Part shown: positions 44,068 through 54,106 of the stretch, piece by piece
Layout: every line of letters starts with the position of its first letter
Numbering within the stretch: position 1 is the stretch's first letter
Assembly: GCA_002307295.1 (NCBI GenBank)
Contig: DBTY01000026.1
Location: 28,594 to 92,593 of the forward strand
DNA: 64,000 nt
Direction: 5' to 3'
Origin: Ignavibacteriales bacterium UBA1304
GTDB lineage: Bacteria; Bacteroidota; Ignavibacteria; Ignavibacteriales; Ignavibacteriaceae
Made by a program: the position numbers and the translations under genes
Notes under the pieces: generated by a model
What the model was told of the DNA's origin: nothing
Databases searched by the model: none
What the model saw: only the letters and a program-made list of their open reading frames with translations

Positions 44068-46134
44068 ATGAAAAAAATACAATTCAACATTCTTATGGCT
44101 TTTGCCATATTATCATTTGTTAGTTTAACAAATGCGCAATGGAAAAAAATACCTGTCGCGCCTGGAAAGGCTATGATTAGCTGCGTTGCAACCGATAGTA
44201 ATCATGTTTATGCAGGGACAAATTTTGGAGAAATTTACGCGCTTGAGAAAGGCAAAAACTCCTGGAAGCAAATATACAAGCCTTCTGATAACGCAAGCAT
44301 TCCTGAAATTATATCGAATGATACGGCTGTTTTTGCCGAATACGGAAGAACGATAATATATGTAAATATACAAAATGGAAATTCAGGCGATACATATTCT
44401 CCTCTTAGCGGCGGTTGTATACTCTATACTATATGCAGCATGGCTTATTTTAATAACTCGTTATTTATTACTGCAAGCGATCAATCTTATATATATGCAA
44501 GAAAAGTATATTACGATGGTTATAATTGGGAAGGAGTAAATGACAGCCTGAATGGCGCGCATATAATTGCGTTCAGCAAATATAAAAATCAGCTATATGG
44601 CGCTTCGGCAGATAGCGGTTTATTTGTTCTTTCGGGCGACGAAACTTACTGGCGTAAATGTAAAAGCGGTTTAGCTAATATAAAACATTTTGCAATTGCA
44701 GATTCTGTCTTTTTTGTTACGGATAATAAAAACATATACTACTCAAATTATAGCGATAGCTCCTGGAAACCATTGCCCAATGTTCCAGTTGGTTCCGATT
44801 ATGAATCGATGAAAGCGTTCGGAAAATATCTTTTTGTAAAATACGGTTCAGCGCTGTATAAATCGAGCGACTATGGAGCCGCATGGTCTTTGTGCAATAT
44901 TAACAAGGTAAACGCAGCAGTCAATTCTTATTGCATGCAGGGTGACAAATTAATTATCGGTACGGATATAGGCGTATACATGGCTGATATAAACAGCATG
45001 CAATGGACTGATAATAACGATAGCCTTTCTCAGGCGGAAGTTTATTCGGTTTGCGAAGGGAGTAAAAATCTCTTTGCCAGCACAAGCATGGGGCTGCATT
45101 ATTCCACTGACGGAGGCGTTTCGTGGCGTATGACGAGTCTGCCGCAAAATCAGGTCTATAAATTGTATAGCCGTAGCAGCCATATTTTTGCCGCGGCTGA
45201 TTCTGGTCTTTATAAATCCTCAGATGACGGTAAAACATGGGAGGCGGATACGAATACAGTTGTCAGGTCATATTCGCTAATTATTGACGATAATAATTTG
45301 TATAATCGAAATGACAAAACGATATACAGATCTACCGATTGGGGGCAAACATGGGGCGTCCCATTAACGCTTTCATTACTTCAGATTAGTCGCCTGACAA
45401 TCAAAGGGAATATTATTTTTGCGACAGATTATAACAATGCAACATATTGTTCAAAAGATTATGGCTCAACATGGCATATAAGTTCAATTTCGCGGCTTGA
45501 CGCTTCAATAGCTGGAATTGCAATATGCGATACTATATTATTTGCAATTCAGGGACGAGGCGGTTTTTATGATCCTTCTGGCATTTTTCGTTCTACTGAT
45601 TATGGAACAACCTGGAAGGATCAAAAATTTGCTTATGCAATCAATATTGTTTCAAACGATAAATATGTTTTGGTATCGGCTGAAGGCGATGTTTTATTCT
45701 CTGACGATAAAGGCGATAAATGGAAATCAATCATTGCGGGAATGAACGCGCCGTATTTTTCGTCGTTAGCAATTGGTTCCGCTTATCTGTATGGCGCTTC
45801 GGAATGGGGCTTGTGGAAAATTCCTATTTCTGAAATTACAGCAATAAAGGATAATAAAAATACTTTGCCAGATAAATATTTGCTAAAACAAAATTATCCT
45901 AACCCTTTTAATCCTGTTACAAATATTGTTTATTCTGTAGCAAAAGAGGGGAGAGTAAAAATTGTAGTTTATAATATCTTAGGGCAGGCGATAAAAGAAT
46001 TGGTTAATGAGAACAAGTCAGCGGGCGTTTATCAGGCGCAGTTTAATTGCGCTGGATTATCGTCAGGCGTATATTTTTACAGGACGGAGTCAGGCGGTTT
46101 TACTGAAACAAAAAAGATGATCATCCAAAAGTAA
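44068..46134 (+). CDS. T9SS-secreted protein with BNR/photosystem-type repeats
   Basis: 688 residues. Signal peptide ending TNA|QWKKIP. Residues about 25-595 carry repeated DDGKTWE, DYGSTWH, DKGDKWK turns, the Asp-box repeats of sortilin-like or photosystem II stability-factor-like beta propellers, probably two propellers. Residues about 605-688 are the type A T9SS sorting domain: QNYPNPFNPVTN, then VYNILGQAIKELV, and SGVYFYRTESGGFTETKKMI. The protein should be exported by T9SS and attached or released at the cell surface. Ligand unknown. GGGAG precedes the start. Confidence 0.9.
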   Translation: MKKIQFNILMAFAILSFVSLTNAQWKKIPVAPGKAMISCVATDSNHVYAGTNFGEIYALEKGKNSWKQIYKPSDNASIPEIISNDTAVFAEYGRTIIYVNIQNGNSGDTYSPLSGGCILYTICSMAYFNNSLFITASDQSYIYARKVYYDGYNWEGVNDSLNGAHIIAFSKYKNQLYGASADSGLFVLSGDETYWRKCKSGLANIKHFAIADSVFFVTDNKNIYYSNYSDSSWKPLPNVPVGSDYESMKAFGKYLFVKYGSALYKSSDYGAAWSLCNINKVNAAVNSYCMQGDKLIIGTDIGVYMADINSMQWTDNNDSLSQAEVYSVCEGSKNLFASTSMGLHYSTDGGVSWRMTSLPQNQVYKLYSRSSHIFAAADSGLYKSSDDGKTWEADTNTVVRSYSLIIDDNNLYNRNDKTIYRSTDWGQTWGVPLTLSLLQISRLTIKGNIIFATDYNNATYCSKDYGSTWHISSISRLDASIAGIAICDTILFAIQGRGGFYDPSGIFRSTDYGTTWKDQKFAYAINIVSNDKYVLVSAEGDVLFSDDKGDKWKSIIAGMNAPYFSSLAIGSAYLYGASEWGLWKIPISEITAIKDNKNTLPDKYLLKQNYPNPFNPVTNIVYSVAKEGRVKIVVYNILGQAIKELVNENKSAGVYQAQFNCAGLSSGVYFYRTESGGFTETKKMIIQK

Positions 46135-46140
46135 TAAAAT

Positions 46141-46187
46141 CCCTCCCGGCTCCTCCATCATGGAGAGGAGCCAAAAGGGTTTGGGAG
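46141..46187 (+). other. GC-rich hairpin after the T9SS cargo gene
   Basis: GGCTCCTC (46148-46155) pairs with GAGGAGCC (46165-46172), and flanking CCCTCC and GGGTTTGGGAG can extend the stem. No T run. It may be a dispersed palindrome or a weak terminator. Confidence 0.5.
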
Positions 46188-46262
46188 TTCTCAGCGTGTG
46201 GTTTTACGCAAAGAAAATTAATATTAGAAACATAAAATTTAAGTATAGATACAAATGGGAAA

Positions 46263-46634
46263 TCAACTTTTTATCCATTCAAGAGCTTTATCAAAACCGT
46301 CAAAGTATTCAAGATTTATTCCCCGGTTATCTACTACAGTTTTGAAAAAATCAAGTTTCTCGTCAGAAGGATGCATCATTTTACTATTAATCATTGCGAT
46401 TTTTGTTTTGTAATCCGCCACATGAAATAATTGCTCGCCGATAACGAAAATATCAATTATTCTAAATGAAGAATCCAGATCGAAGTTATCAATAATAAAA
46501 CTTTTTGTCTGGTTTGTTTCTGCAAACTCAGTGATTTCTTTAAGTATTTTTTGAAATAGCTCTTTCTTCCAGGTTCCGCGCGTTTTAACCAAGATTACAT
46601 TATCATCCTTTAAAAGTTCAATTTCCCACTTCAT
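46263..46634 (-). CDS. SpoIIAA/STAS-like small protein
   Basis: 123 residues. Fold pattern: strand EIELLKDDNVILVKTRGTW, helix, strand SFIIDNFDL, helix with RIIDIFVIGEQL, strand TKIAMINSKM, and a last helix DKALEWIKS. This is the layout of SpoIIAA-like (STAS/CRAL-TRIO-related) proteins of about 120 residues. A phosphorylatable Ser as in anti-sigma factor antagonists is not apparent. It lies downstream of the chemoreceptor gene on the same strand, 52 bases away. A protein with similar layout is at 58696-59103. Confidence 0.65.
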   Translation of the reverse strand: MKWEIELLKDDNVILVKTRGTWKKELFQKILKEITEFAETNQTKSFIIDNFDLDSSFRIIDIFVIGEQLFHVADYKTKIAMINSKMMHPSDEKLDFFKTVVDNRGINLEYFDGFDKALEWIKS

Positions 46635-46686
46635 GCTATTCTCTTAAATTAATTTAATTAACAACGTATTATGCTGTTCTTATTTT

Positions 46687-49600
46687 TTAATTATGTTCAA
46701 AATTAGCAGACCTGTCAATGGAATAACGCGAACCTATAGATGTGTGATCAAGCTTAAATCTATTTATAATGCCCTTGAGGTTGACGGTTAGTCTACTTAA
46801 ATCATCGGCAGTTTTTGCAATTTGTTGAGAGCCGGCCGCCGATTGCTGGGTTACGCTGCTAATGCTTTCAATGTTTTTACTTATTTGTTCAGATGTAGCC
46901 GATTGTTCTTCGCTTGCGGCGGCAACCTGATTTACCATATCGGACACTTTGTGATTTACCTGAAGAATATCGCTTAATACCTGAGCTACTTCTCCAGTTA
47001 ATCTCATACCGTCTACTACATGAGCCTCGGCTTCCGTCATAGAACGGTCTGCTTCGCGGGCTTCTACCTGAATGGTTTTAATTGTATCGGCAATTTCCTT
47101 AGTCGCTTTAGAAGTTCTTTCTGCAAGTTTGCGCACTTCGTCCGCCACAACTGCAAAACCGCGTCCCTGTTCTCCTGCTCGGGCGGCTTCAATAGCCGCG
47201 TTAAGGGCAAGAAGGTTTGTCTGATCTGCAATATCGTCTATCACCTGAGTGATTTCGCCAATTTGATCGGATTTACTTGCAAGAGTTGAAATTATTTTGG
47301 CGGTTTCTTTAGACGAATTAACAATTTTCTGTATGCCTTGTTTAGTGTCTTCAATTTTTTCTGCGCCTTTTTCTGCATTAGTTTTTGCCAGTTCGGAGTT
47401 TTCTGCGGCAAAATTAGCATTTTTTGTCGATTCAAGAATTGTTCTTGTCATTTCTTCAATTGCGCTTGCAATTTCTGCTGTTTGCGCGCTTTGCTGGTTT
47501 ACTCCTTCGGCCATTTCTTCAGTGCTTGCTGAAATTTCATTGGCAGAGCTTGAAGTAGCGTCGACCGCTTCGTTTACTTCTAACAGAACATTTGAAAGCG
47601 ATTCTGTCAGGATGTTAATGCTGTTCTTTATTAATTCGTGATCGCCTTTATGCTGGCTAGTTATTTTTATAGTCATATCGCCGTTAGCTATTTTTCCTAA
47701 AGCGTCTACTCCTTCATTGATAGGAATAATTACCGCGTCCAAAGTATCGTTTACGCCTTTAATTATTTTGCGGAAGTCGCCTGAATGTTTAGACGCGTCG
47801 GCTCTTACGCTTAATCTGCCTTCAACAGCTGAAGCTGAAAGTATTTCTGCGTCTGTTATCATTGCGTTAATTGCGTCGATACATGTGTTAAAGTTGATTT
47901 TTATTTCGTTAAAATCGCCATTGTAATTTTCGTCTATTTTAGGAGGAATGTTGCCTTTGCTTATTCTGTCAATATACTCGGCTGCAACATTTAGCGGCGC
48001 AATAAGAGCGTCAAGCGTTTTGTTTACGCCTGCAATTACTTCTCTGTAATCTCCGCTATGCTTATTAACGTCGGCTCTTTCAGAAAGTTTTCCGTTTATA
48101 GCCGCCAATGTAAGCCCGTCAACGTCTGCTACCAGATTTTTTATACTGCTTATCATAAGAATGAACGAAGGCACTAACTGATCCTTTTCAGATCTTCTGC
48201 CTAATTTTTTTAAATCTTCTAATCTGTGTAAGTCTCCTTTAGAAATTTCGACTATTATATTTTGAGTATTTGAAAGTCTGTCAATAACAAGATTAACTGA
48301 CTCTGCTATATTTGCATAAATACCCTGATAACTTCCGTTAACTACGTTTGTGTAATCGTTATATGATACTTTATCCAGCACAAATGCGGCTTCAGTTAAT
48401 CCTTTCATGCCGTCTACGCAGGCGTTAATACTGTCTTTAATAAGGTTATAATCGCCTTTATATTCTTCTGTAATTTTTTCAGGAATTTCGCCAGAACCAA
48501 TTTTTTTAATATTAGCGATTGCAGTTTTTAACGGTATTCTAAGCGCGTGGGTAGCCGCTCCAATTTCTTCAATTATTTTACGGAAGTCTCCGCCATGCTT
48601 GCCTGTATCCACAGTAAAATCTAATTTGCCTGCAATTGTCGCCGCCGAAAGCTCTTTAGCGTCTGACGCCAACGCATTAATAGCGTCAATACATATGTTC
48701 AAATTATTTTTTATTTCCTGAAAATCGCCGTTATAGTTTTCGCTGATTTTGGGTGGAATATCTCCTTTGCTGATTCGGTCTACATATTCGGCGGCGATAT
48801 TCAAAGGTCCGATGACGGCGTCTAATGTGCTGTTGACTCCTTCTATAATTTTTCTAAAATCTCCATAATGTTTAGTCGCGTCAGCGCGTACGCTTAGTTT
48901 GCCTTGTACTGCCACTGCTGAAAGAGCATTTGCGTCTGATATTAAAGCGTTAATAGCGTCGATACATTGGTTTAGATTTACTTTAATCTCGTTAAAATCG
49001 CCGTTGTAATTATCAGTAATTTTTTCGGGTATGTTGCCTTTGCTTATTCTGTCAATGTATTCGGCTGCAATATTTAGCGGTTGAATTAAAGAGTCTAACG
49101 TATTATTTATTCCGCTTACGATGTCTTTATATCCGCCTTTGAAATTATCTTCATTGCCGCGAGCGCTTAGTTTCCCTTCAGTTGCCGCTTTGGTTAACAA
49201 ACCCACTTCGGCAATAAGTTCCTTAATATTTGTATTTACAAGATTAATAACCGGGGCAATTTCATCAGAATTATCTTGCAAGGGGATAGTAAATTTGACG
49301 TTGCCTTCTGATATTTTTTTAAATGAGCCAATTACTTCTTCGTCCAGGTACTTTGCAAAACGGTCTAGCATTTTACCCATTTGCCCAAGCTCGTCCTCAG
49401 TTTCAAGATTCACTCTTGCTTTTACATGTCCTTTAAGTAATTCTCCAGCCATATCGAAAACTTTCAGTACTGGGTTTTTAATTACTTTTGTTATAAACAT
49501 GCCAAGCCACATCGAAATAACAATTCCAATTATGGCAAAGATAATCATAAATAAAATTGTCGACGACGCAGTCTCAGAATTAGTCGCCTGGGTTTTATGA

Positions 49601-50139
49601 GCCGAATCTACGTTGTAAGTATATAGTTTGGTTATAGCGGCTCTATAATCGGCGCTGAACTGTTGAAGCTCTCCTTCAACAATTGCATTGGCTTCTTTTG
49701 TATTGCCATTATTTATAAGCGTAGTAATTTTTTTTACAATCTCTACGTATTGTTTACGTAATGGGATATAATTATCGTACAACTCTTTTTCTTCAGGCGC
49801 AGTCAGGCTGCTTTCGTATTTTTTTAGCGCTTCGCCGTTAAGCCGTGAAAGTTCATTAAACTCGGTAGTTTTGTTTGCCAGAAAAGTTTTATCGGAGTTT
49901 GTAGACATTTCTGTAAGAATGCAATTAGCTCTTTCAAATCTTGACATTACAAGTCCAAGATTTTCTAATGATATTACTGAATCGTCAAACATTCCCTGAT
50001 CAAGTTTCGCAAGAGAATGCAGGTTCAGTATGCTGTAAATGCTCATCAGCCCAGTAATTACTGATACAAGCAAAAATGAATAAATTAATTTTTTAGCGAC
50101 AGGAAGATTATAAAACCATTTCATTTGGGGCTCCTTCAA
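46687..50139 (-). CDS. Chemoreceptor with a long poly-HAMP array
   Basis: 1150 residues. A membrane helix near residues 14-34, a periplasmic four-helix sensor (4HB_MCP type, about 35-190), and a second helix (IIFAIIGIVISMWLGMFI) leading into HAMP-1. Then come about 13 further HAMP or HAMP-like units to about residue 870, alternating two types: AAEYIDRISKGNIPxKI and LSAxAVxGKLSVRAD. The signalling domain (about 880-1130) has the hairpin tip DQTNLLALNAAIEAARAGEQGRGFAVVA, complete. No C-terminal CheR pentapeptide (the end is NFEHN). Length is about twice that of a typical receptor. The chemotaxis partners are not in the window. A protein of SpoIIAA type follows 52 bases later. Confidence 0.92.
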   Translation of the reverse strand: MKEPQMKWFYNLPVAKKLIYSFLLVSVITGLMSIYSILNLHSLAKLDQGMFDDSVISLENLGLVMSRFERANCILTEMSTNSDKTFLANKTTEFNELSRLNGEALKKYESSLTAPEEKELYDNYIPLRKQYVEIVKKITTLINNGNTKEANAIVEGELQQFSADYRAAITKLYTYNVDSAHKTQATNSETASSTILFMIIFAIIGIVISMWLGMFITKVIKNPVLKVFDMAGELLKGHVKARVNLETEDELGQMGKMLDRFAKYLDEEVIGSFKKISEGNVKFTIPLQDNSDEIAPVINLVNTNIKELIAEVGLLTKAATEGKLSARGNEDNFKGGYKDIVSGINNTLDSLIQPLNIAAEYIDRISKGNIPEKITDNYNGDFNEIKVNLNQCIDAINALISDANALSAVAVQGKLSVRADATKHYGDFRKIIEGVNSTLDAVIGPLNIAAEYVDRISKGDIPPKISENYNGDFQEIKNNLNICIDAINALASDAKELSAATIAGKLDFTVDTGKHGGDFRKIIEEIGAATHALRIPLKTAIANIKKIGSGEIPEKITEEYKGDYNLIKDSINACVDGMKGLTEAAFVLDKVSYNDYTNVVNGSYQGIYANIAESVNLVIDRLSNTQNIIVEISKGDLHRLEDLKKLGRRSEKDQLVPSFILMISSIKNLVADVDGLTLAAINGKLSERADVNKHSGDYREVIAGVNKTLDALIAPLNVAAEYIDRISKGNIPPKIDENYNGDFNEIKINFNTCIDAINAMITDAEILSASAVEGRLSVRADASKHSGDFRKIIKGVNDTLDAVIIPINEGVDALGKIANGDMTIKITSQHKGDHELIKNSINILTESLSNVLLEVNEAVDATSSSANEISASTEEMAEGVNQQSAQTAEIASAIEEMTRTILESTKNANFAAENSELAKTNAEKGAEKIEDTKQGIQKIVNSSKETAKIISTLASKSDQIGEITQVIDDIADQTNLLALNAAIEAARAGEQGRGFAVVADEVRKLAERTSKATKEIADTIKTIQVEAREADRSMTEAEAHVVDGMRLTGEVAQVLSDILQVNHKVSDMVNQVAAASEEQSATSEQISKNIESISSVTQQSAAGSQQIAKTADDLSRLTVNLKGIINRFKLDHTSIGSRYSIDRSANFEHN

Positions 50140-50367
50140 TTATGAAAACCGCGTATATAAAAAATTTTCTTTTTCAACTGTATAGTCGGATGCGAGTATA
50201 GTATTCTTTGCAAATTTGTTGTTAAAGGCGGAAAAAGGTTGTTAATGGTAAAATAACTTAAAAGCTGCGGTGGAAAAGTAAATAAGAAATTAGAATTATA
50301 TCAATTTCAAAAATTGAAAAAATAACGTTTACTGTAATATTTTTTAAAAATAAAATAACTCAATCTG

Positions 50368-51141
50368 CTAAATTCTGTCTTTTAAAATCTTAGAATAACG
50401 CCGGCTAATTGAAAAAACGGAACTGCAATTTTTTAGCGATAAGGAATACAAATTATTAACCAACTTTTGTATTTTGTTTATATAGTTTATGTTGATGATA
50501 ACAGACCTGTGAATACGCGTGAAAAGATTTTCAGGTAAAAGCTGTTCCCATATATTAAGAGATTTTCTGACTAAAATATGTCTATTATCGTCTAACACTA
50601 CATTAGTGTATTGGTTTTCAGCAAGTATATATTTAATTCGTTCAATTTTTATAAATTCTTTAGAAGTGTGAATTTTAAATAGAATGTTGTCTCCTTCCTT
50701 ATATCTTTTTTTGCCATTAGTTTTAGATGAATTTTCATCTTCTTCAAGGACTTTTGTTTTAACGATCTCGCATTTAGAAAGCCTTGTCTCAATCGATTTT
50801 AGAAGCTCCTGAGCCGTATACGGCTTAAAAATATAATCATCGGAGCCAAGGTTCATTCCTTTACGCAGATCGCTTTTCTCTACTTTTGCAGTCAAAAATA
50901 TGAAAGGAGTAAGCGGAGTAATATTCTTTTTGTTTAATTCTTCAAGAACCTCATAACCGTCAAAATCTGGCATCATAATGTCGCAGATTATTAAATCGGG
51001 GCGTAAATTTTCTGCAAAAACAATTCCCTTAGGTCCGTTATTGCAGGTAACAACTTCATAACTTTCCGCTTCGAGCAGCGTAGTAATATTTTCGAGTATG
51101 TCAAAATCGTCTTCAATAATAAGTATTTTTCGTTTTGCCAT
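50368..51141 (-). CDS. LytTR-type response regulator
   Basis: 257 residues. Receiver at 1-120: acidic pair in IEDDFD, phospho-acceptor Asp in LIICDIMMPDFDGY, Thr in FLTAKV, Lys in IFKPYT. A charged linker follows (about 125-150). The LytTR DNA-binding domain (about 155-257) has ENQYTNVVL, HILVRKSLNIWEQ and FTRIHRSVIININYI. It should bind paired direct repeats upstream of target genes. It lies 150 bases downstream of the PAS kinase gene on the same strand, its probable cognate kinase. Confidence 0.92.
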   Translation of the reverse strand: MAKRKILIIEDDFDILENITTLLEAESYEVVTCNNGPKGIVFAENLRPDLIICDIMMPDFDGYEVLEELNKKNITPLTPFIFLTAKVEKSDLRKGMNLGSDDYIFKPYTAQELLKSIETRLSKCEIVKTKVLEEDENSSKTNGKKRYKEGDNILFKIHTSKEFIKIERIKYILAENQYTNVVLDDNRHILVRKSLNIWEQLLPENLFTRIHRSVIININYINKIQKLVNNLYSLSLKNCSSVFSISRRYSKILKDRI

Positions 51142-51291
51142 TGTATAACCCTGTTTTAATTAGTAAATGACGCGGAGTAAGTAAAAAAAAAGAAAATCAA
51201 CGGCGCCTTTTTGCGGCGGCAAATTAAAAGAGGCAAAGAAAATTAAAGTTGTTTTTTGAAACATGATTATAACGATTATCCAGAATAAACT

Positions 51292-53289
51292 TTATTTATT
51301 TATAGGGATAAAAACAGTAAAACTCGTTCCTTTCCCTTCAGAGCTATCGCAGAATAACTTTCCGCTATGCAGCTCTATTGATCTTTTTATAATTGACATA
51401 CCCAGACCCGTACCCTGAATGTCGCCAATATTTGATCCACGGTGGAATGGATCAAATAAATATATCTGATCTTTTTCCGGTATTCCTATGCCCTCGTCAG
51501 ATATTTTAAATACTAAGTTATTATTTTCTGGTTTTACATGCAATATTACATTTCCTCCATTTGGAGAATATTTAACGGCGTTTGAAAGAAGATTAGAAAG
51601 AAGATATTGAATTAATTTTCCGTCAAGAAAGTATATCTGTCTGGGAGCTTTGAATTCAAACGTTAAAGTATGCTTAACCGTAAGGATGTGGTTAATATCT
51701 TCCAGGATGCTTATGCATAATTTCTTAATATTAATATTTTGCGGCGTAAAAGTAATATTCCCATTTTCCGTTCTGCTTATAGTAAGTATATCGCTTACTA
51801 TATCGTTAAGATGCAGAGTAGTTTTTTTTATTTTTTTTATTTGTTTATTAAGCTTTTCAGAACTCCAATCATTTCCATAACGTTCTAAAAGTTCCGTAGA
51901 CGATAAAACAACTGTTAGGGGAGTGCGGAATTCGTGCGAGGCGACAGAAATAAAATGCGATTTCAATTCGTTTAATTCCTTTTCTTTTTCAAGGAGTTCC
52001 ATTATTTTTTCTTCGCTTTCTTTCTGTCTGGCAAGTTCTACCACAAGTTTGTGGTTTACTTCCTCAAGCATTATTGTTCGTCTTTTCACTAATTCTTCCA
52101 GATGAGATTTATAAGCTTTAAGTTCCGCCTCTTCTCGCTTTCTTTTAGTTATATTTCTGGCAAATGCCGAAATTCCTATTATTTCTTCATCTTTGGTAAT
52201 AGCGTTAAGCGATAGTTCAAAAGTCGCGTCAATTTCTTCAAAATAATACTCAACGTTAATTTTTTTCTTTAATAGGGCAGTATTATATAAGTTTTGCCAT
52301 TCTGTAGCTTTTGCTGTAGGAAAGAACTCGGATGGGGTCATGTTGCATTTTATATCAATTCCTAAACATTTTCTAATGCCATAATAAAGCGCGGAGTTAA
52401 ATTCTACAATTCCGAAATTTGTAGAATCAACTGACCAAATACAATCATTAGTGCTTTCAAAAAGCGCAAATAGATTTGCGCGCGATTCTTTCAACTCCTC
52501 TTCGGATCTTATTCTTAGCGTAATATCCCGCGAAGCGAATTGATACTCTTTTATTTCCCCTGTAGTTTTATCTAAAACAGCTCTTCCGTTTGATTCGCAC
52601 CAAATATAGAAGCCGTCTTTATGCCGTATTCTTAAAACAATGGCAGTTAAATCGGCATATGGCAAAGTCTTATTGGAACAATTTAAAACTTTTTCAATAT
52701 CGTCCGGATGAATAAACTGAAATATGTGCCGTCCTAAAACTTCAGCTACTTTATAGCCAAATTGCCTTACACAGGCGGGGGATATGTAAGAAATAATACC
52801 TTCGATTGAAAAACAGGAAATGGCGTCCGTTGAATTTTTAGCTATCAGACAAAAACGATTTTCGCTTTTTATCAAAGCGTTTTCAATCGTTTTTTTTTCA
52901 GTTATTTCCATATACATAGCCAAAAATCCGATGAAAGAATTTTTGGGGTTTTTAAATGGCGCAGTTGAAATAGATACCCAGACGATATCGTTATTTTTTG
53001 ATACTAAACGCCTTTCATAATGCCCTTTAACCCCATTGTTTTGTAGTTCAATCCTTTTGTAATAGCTGGTTAACTCGTCTTTGAAAACAAAAAAATCAAG
53101 ATTTTTGCCAATGATTTCGTTTTTTCTGTACCCAACTAATTTGGCAAATTTTGTATTAGCTAATAAAATTATTCCCTGGTTATCAGCTAAAACAATTCCT
53201 TCGTTTGCAGTCTCAAAAATCATCCTGTAAATTTCATCGTTTAGCAAAAAATCATTAGTCTGTTGTATAGCTGTTTTTTTCAGTGGCAT
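51292..53289 (-). CDS. PAS-domain histidine kinase
   Basis: 665 residues, soluble. Three PAS domains (about 15-130, 135-260, 270-385), the first two with clear PAC ends. A coiled coil (about 385-435) leads to the HisKA box VASHEFRTPLTVVLSS, with the phospho-acceptor His. The ATPase has NLLSNAVKYSPNGG, DEGIGIPEK and GTGLGMSII, all intact. No receiver is fused; the LytTR regulator immediately downstream is the likely partner. Promoter must lie in the 270 bases shared with the miniature T9SS gene, but none is clear. Confidence 0.92.
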   Translation of the reverse strand: MPLKKTAIQQTNDFLLNDEIYRMIFETANEGIVLADNQGIILLANTKFAKLVGYRKNEIIGKNLDFFVFKDELTSYYKRIELQNNGVKGHYERRLVSKNNDIVWVSISTAPFKNPKNSFIGFLAMYMEITEKKTIENALIKSENRFCLIAKNSTDAISCFSIEGIISYISPACVRQFGYKVAEVLGRHIFQFIHPDDIEKVLNCSNKTLPYADLTAIVLRIRHKDGFYIWCESNGRAVLDKTTGEIKEYQFASRDITLRIRSEEELKESRANLFALFESTNDCIWSVDSTNFGIVEFNSALYYGIRKCLGIDIKCNMTPSEFFPTAKATEWQNLYNTALLKKKINVEYYFEEIDATFELSLNAITKDEEIIGISAFARNITKRKREEAELKAYKSHLEELVKRRTIMLEEVNHKLVVELARQKESEEKIMELLEKEKELNELKSHFISVASHEFRTPLTVVLSSTELLERYGNDWSSEKLNKQIKKIKKTTLHLNDIVSDILTISRTENGNITFTPQNINIKKLCISILEDINHILTVKHTLTFEFKAPRQIYFLDGKLIQYLLSNLLSNAVKYSPNGGNVILHVKPENNNLVFKISDEGIGIPEKDQIYLFDPFHRGSNIGDIQGTGLGMSIIKRSIELHSGKLFCDSSEGKGTSFTVFIPINK

Positions 53290-53503
53290 ATTTAACGTAT
53301 TTCCGATCCATTTATGGTAAATTCCTGAATCTGTTTCTGTTTTCCGAAACGTGCATTTATGTTTTCTAAATTATGCAGAACGCAAAATATTTTGAAATAT
53401 CAAAATATTAGTTGCCTAAAATTAAATAAAATAAGCTGTTATTAAAACAGTAATGATTGTAAATATAAAGCAGATGCTAATTAAAGAAAGGGGAGCGAAT
53501 ATA

Positions 53504-53532
53504 AAAAAAGTCCCGATCAATCGGGACTTTTA
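53504..53532 (-). terminator. Terminator of the miniature T9SS gene
   Basis: AGTCCCGA (53509-53516 region) pairs with TCGGGACT across a 4-base loop. Read on the minus strand it ends in seven T. It lies about 30 bases after the stop. Confidence 0.9.
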
Positions 53533-53560
53533 AAAACCTATATGCAATATAAACGTATTT

Positions 53561-54106
53561 TTATTTTTGAAGTATCAGCTTTTTAGTGCATCTATAATTT
53601 TGTCTGCCATCAATAGATGAAGCTTCAATGCTGTAGAAATAAACTCCGCTTGAAAGAGTTGAAGCGTTAAAGTTTACTTCGTGAACGCCTTTTTTCTCTA
53701 CTTTGTTGACTAATTGTCTGACCTGTTCGCCAATCAAATTATAGATAGTCAGTTTAACGCTGCTTTCAAAAGGAAGCGAATACTTAATTACCGTAGACGG
53801 GTTAAATGGGTTTGGATAATTCTGCTTCAAATTATAATCGCCAGGGGCGTCTGATTGACTTTGCATATCGGCAACCGCTTCAACGTTCATTTCGTCTAAT
53901 AAATTGGCTTCAATAGCTTCTGAAGGCATTGTGTTTATGTTAATAGACGGCGCAAAAACAGATCCGTAAGAGTTTTCTGTATTTACCACATAAGAAGCAG
54001 TTTGGGCTTTCGTAAACGAACTATTTTCTCCCCACTGCGAAAAAGCATTGCTGGCATTAAATGCCAGTAGCGTAAAAAGAACCAAAATTTTGTAAAATGT
54101 TTTCAT
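53561..54106 (-). CDS. Miniature T9SS-sorted protein
   Basis: 181 residues. Signal peptide ending FSQ, giving mature WGENSSF. Only about 70 residues (Ser/Asn-rich, with VFAPSININTMPSEAI) separate it from the sorting domain at about 95-181: QNYPNPFNPSTVIKY, TIYNLIGEQVRQLV, SGVYFYSIEASS, ending RCTKKLILQK. Almost the whole exported protein is the sorting tag. GGGAGA precedes the start. It may be a small surface or matrix peptide. It has its own terminator. Confidence 0.85.
   Translation of the reverse strand: MKTFYKILVLFTLLAFNASNAFSQWGENSSFTKAQTASYVVNTENSYGSVFAPSININTMPSEAIEANLLDEMNVEAVADMQSQSDAPGDYNLKQNYPNPFNPSTVIKYSLPFESSVKLTIYNLIGEQVRQLVNKVEKKGVHEVNFNASTLSSGVYFYSIEASSIDGRQNYRCTKKLILQK

Noticed and set aside
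46160..46345. A 61-residue open frame after the T9SS cargo gene
   Set aside because: It starts inside a GC-rich hairpin, overlaps the convergent SpoIIAA-like gene and has no similarity pattern.
49121..49600. A 159-residue open frame opposite the chemoreceptor
   Set aside because: It is the reverse complement of repetitive HAMP coding sequence, has no ribosome site and no family features.
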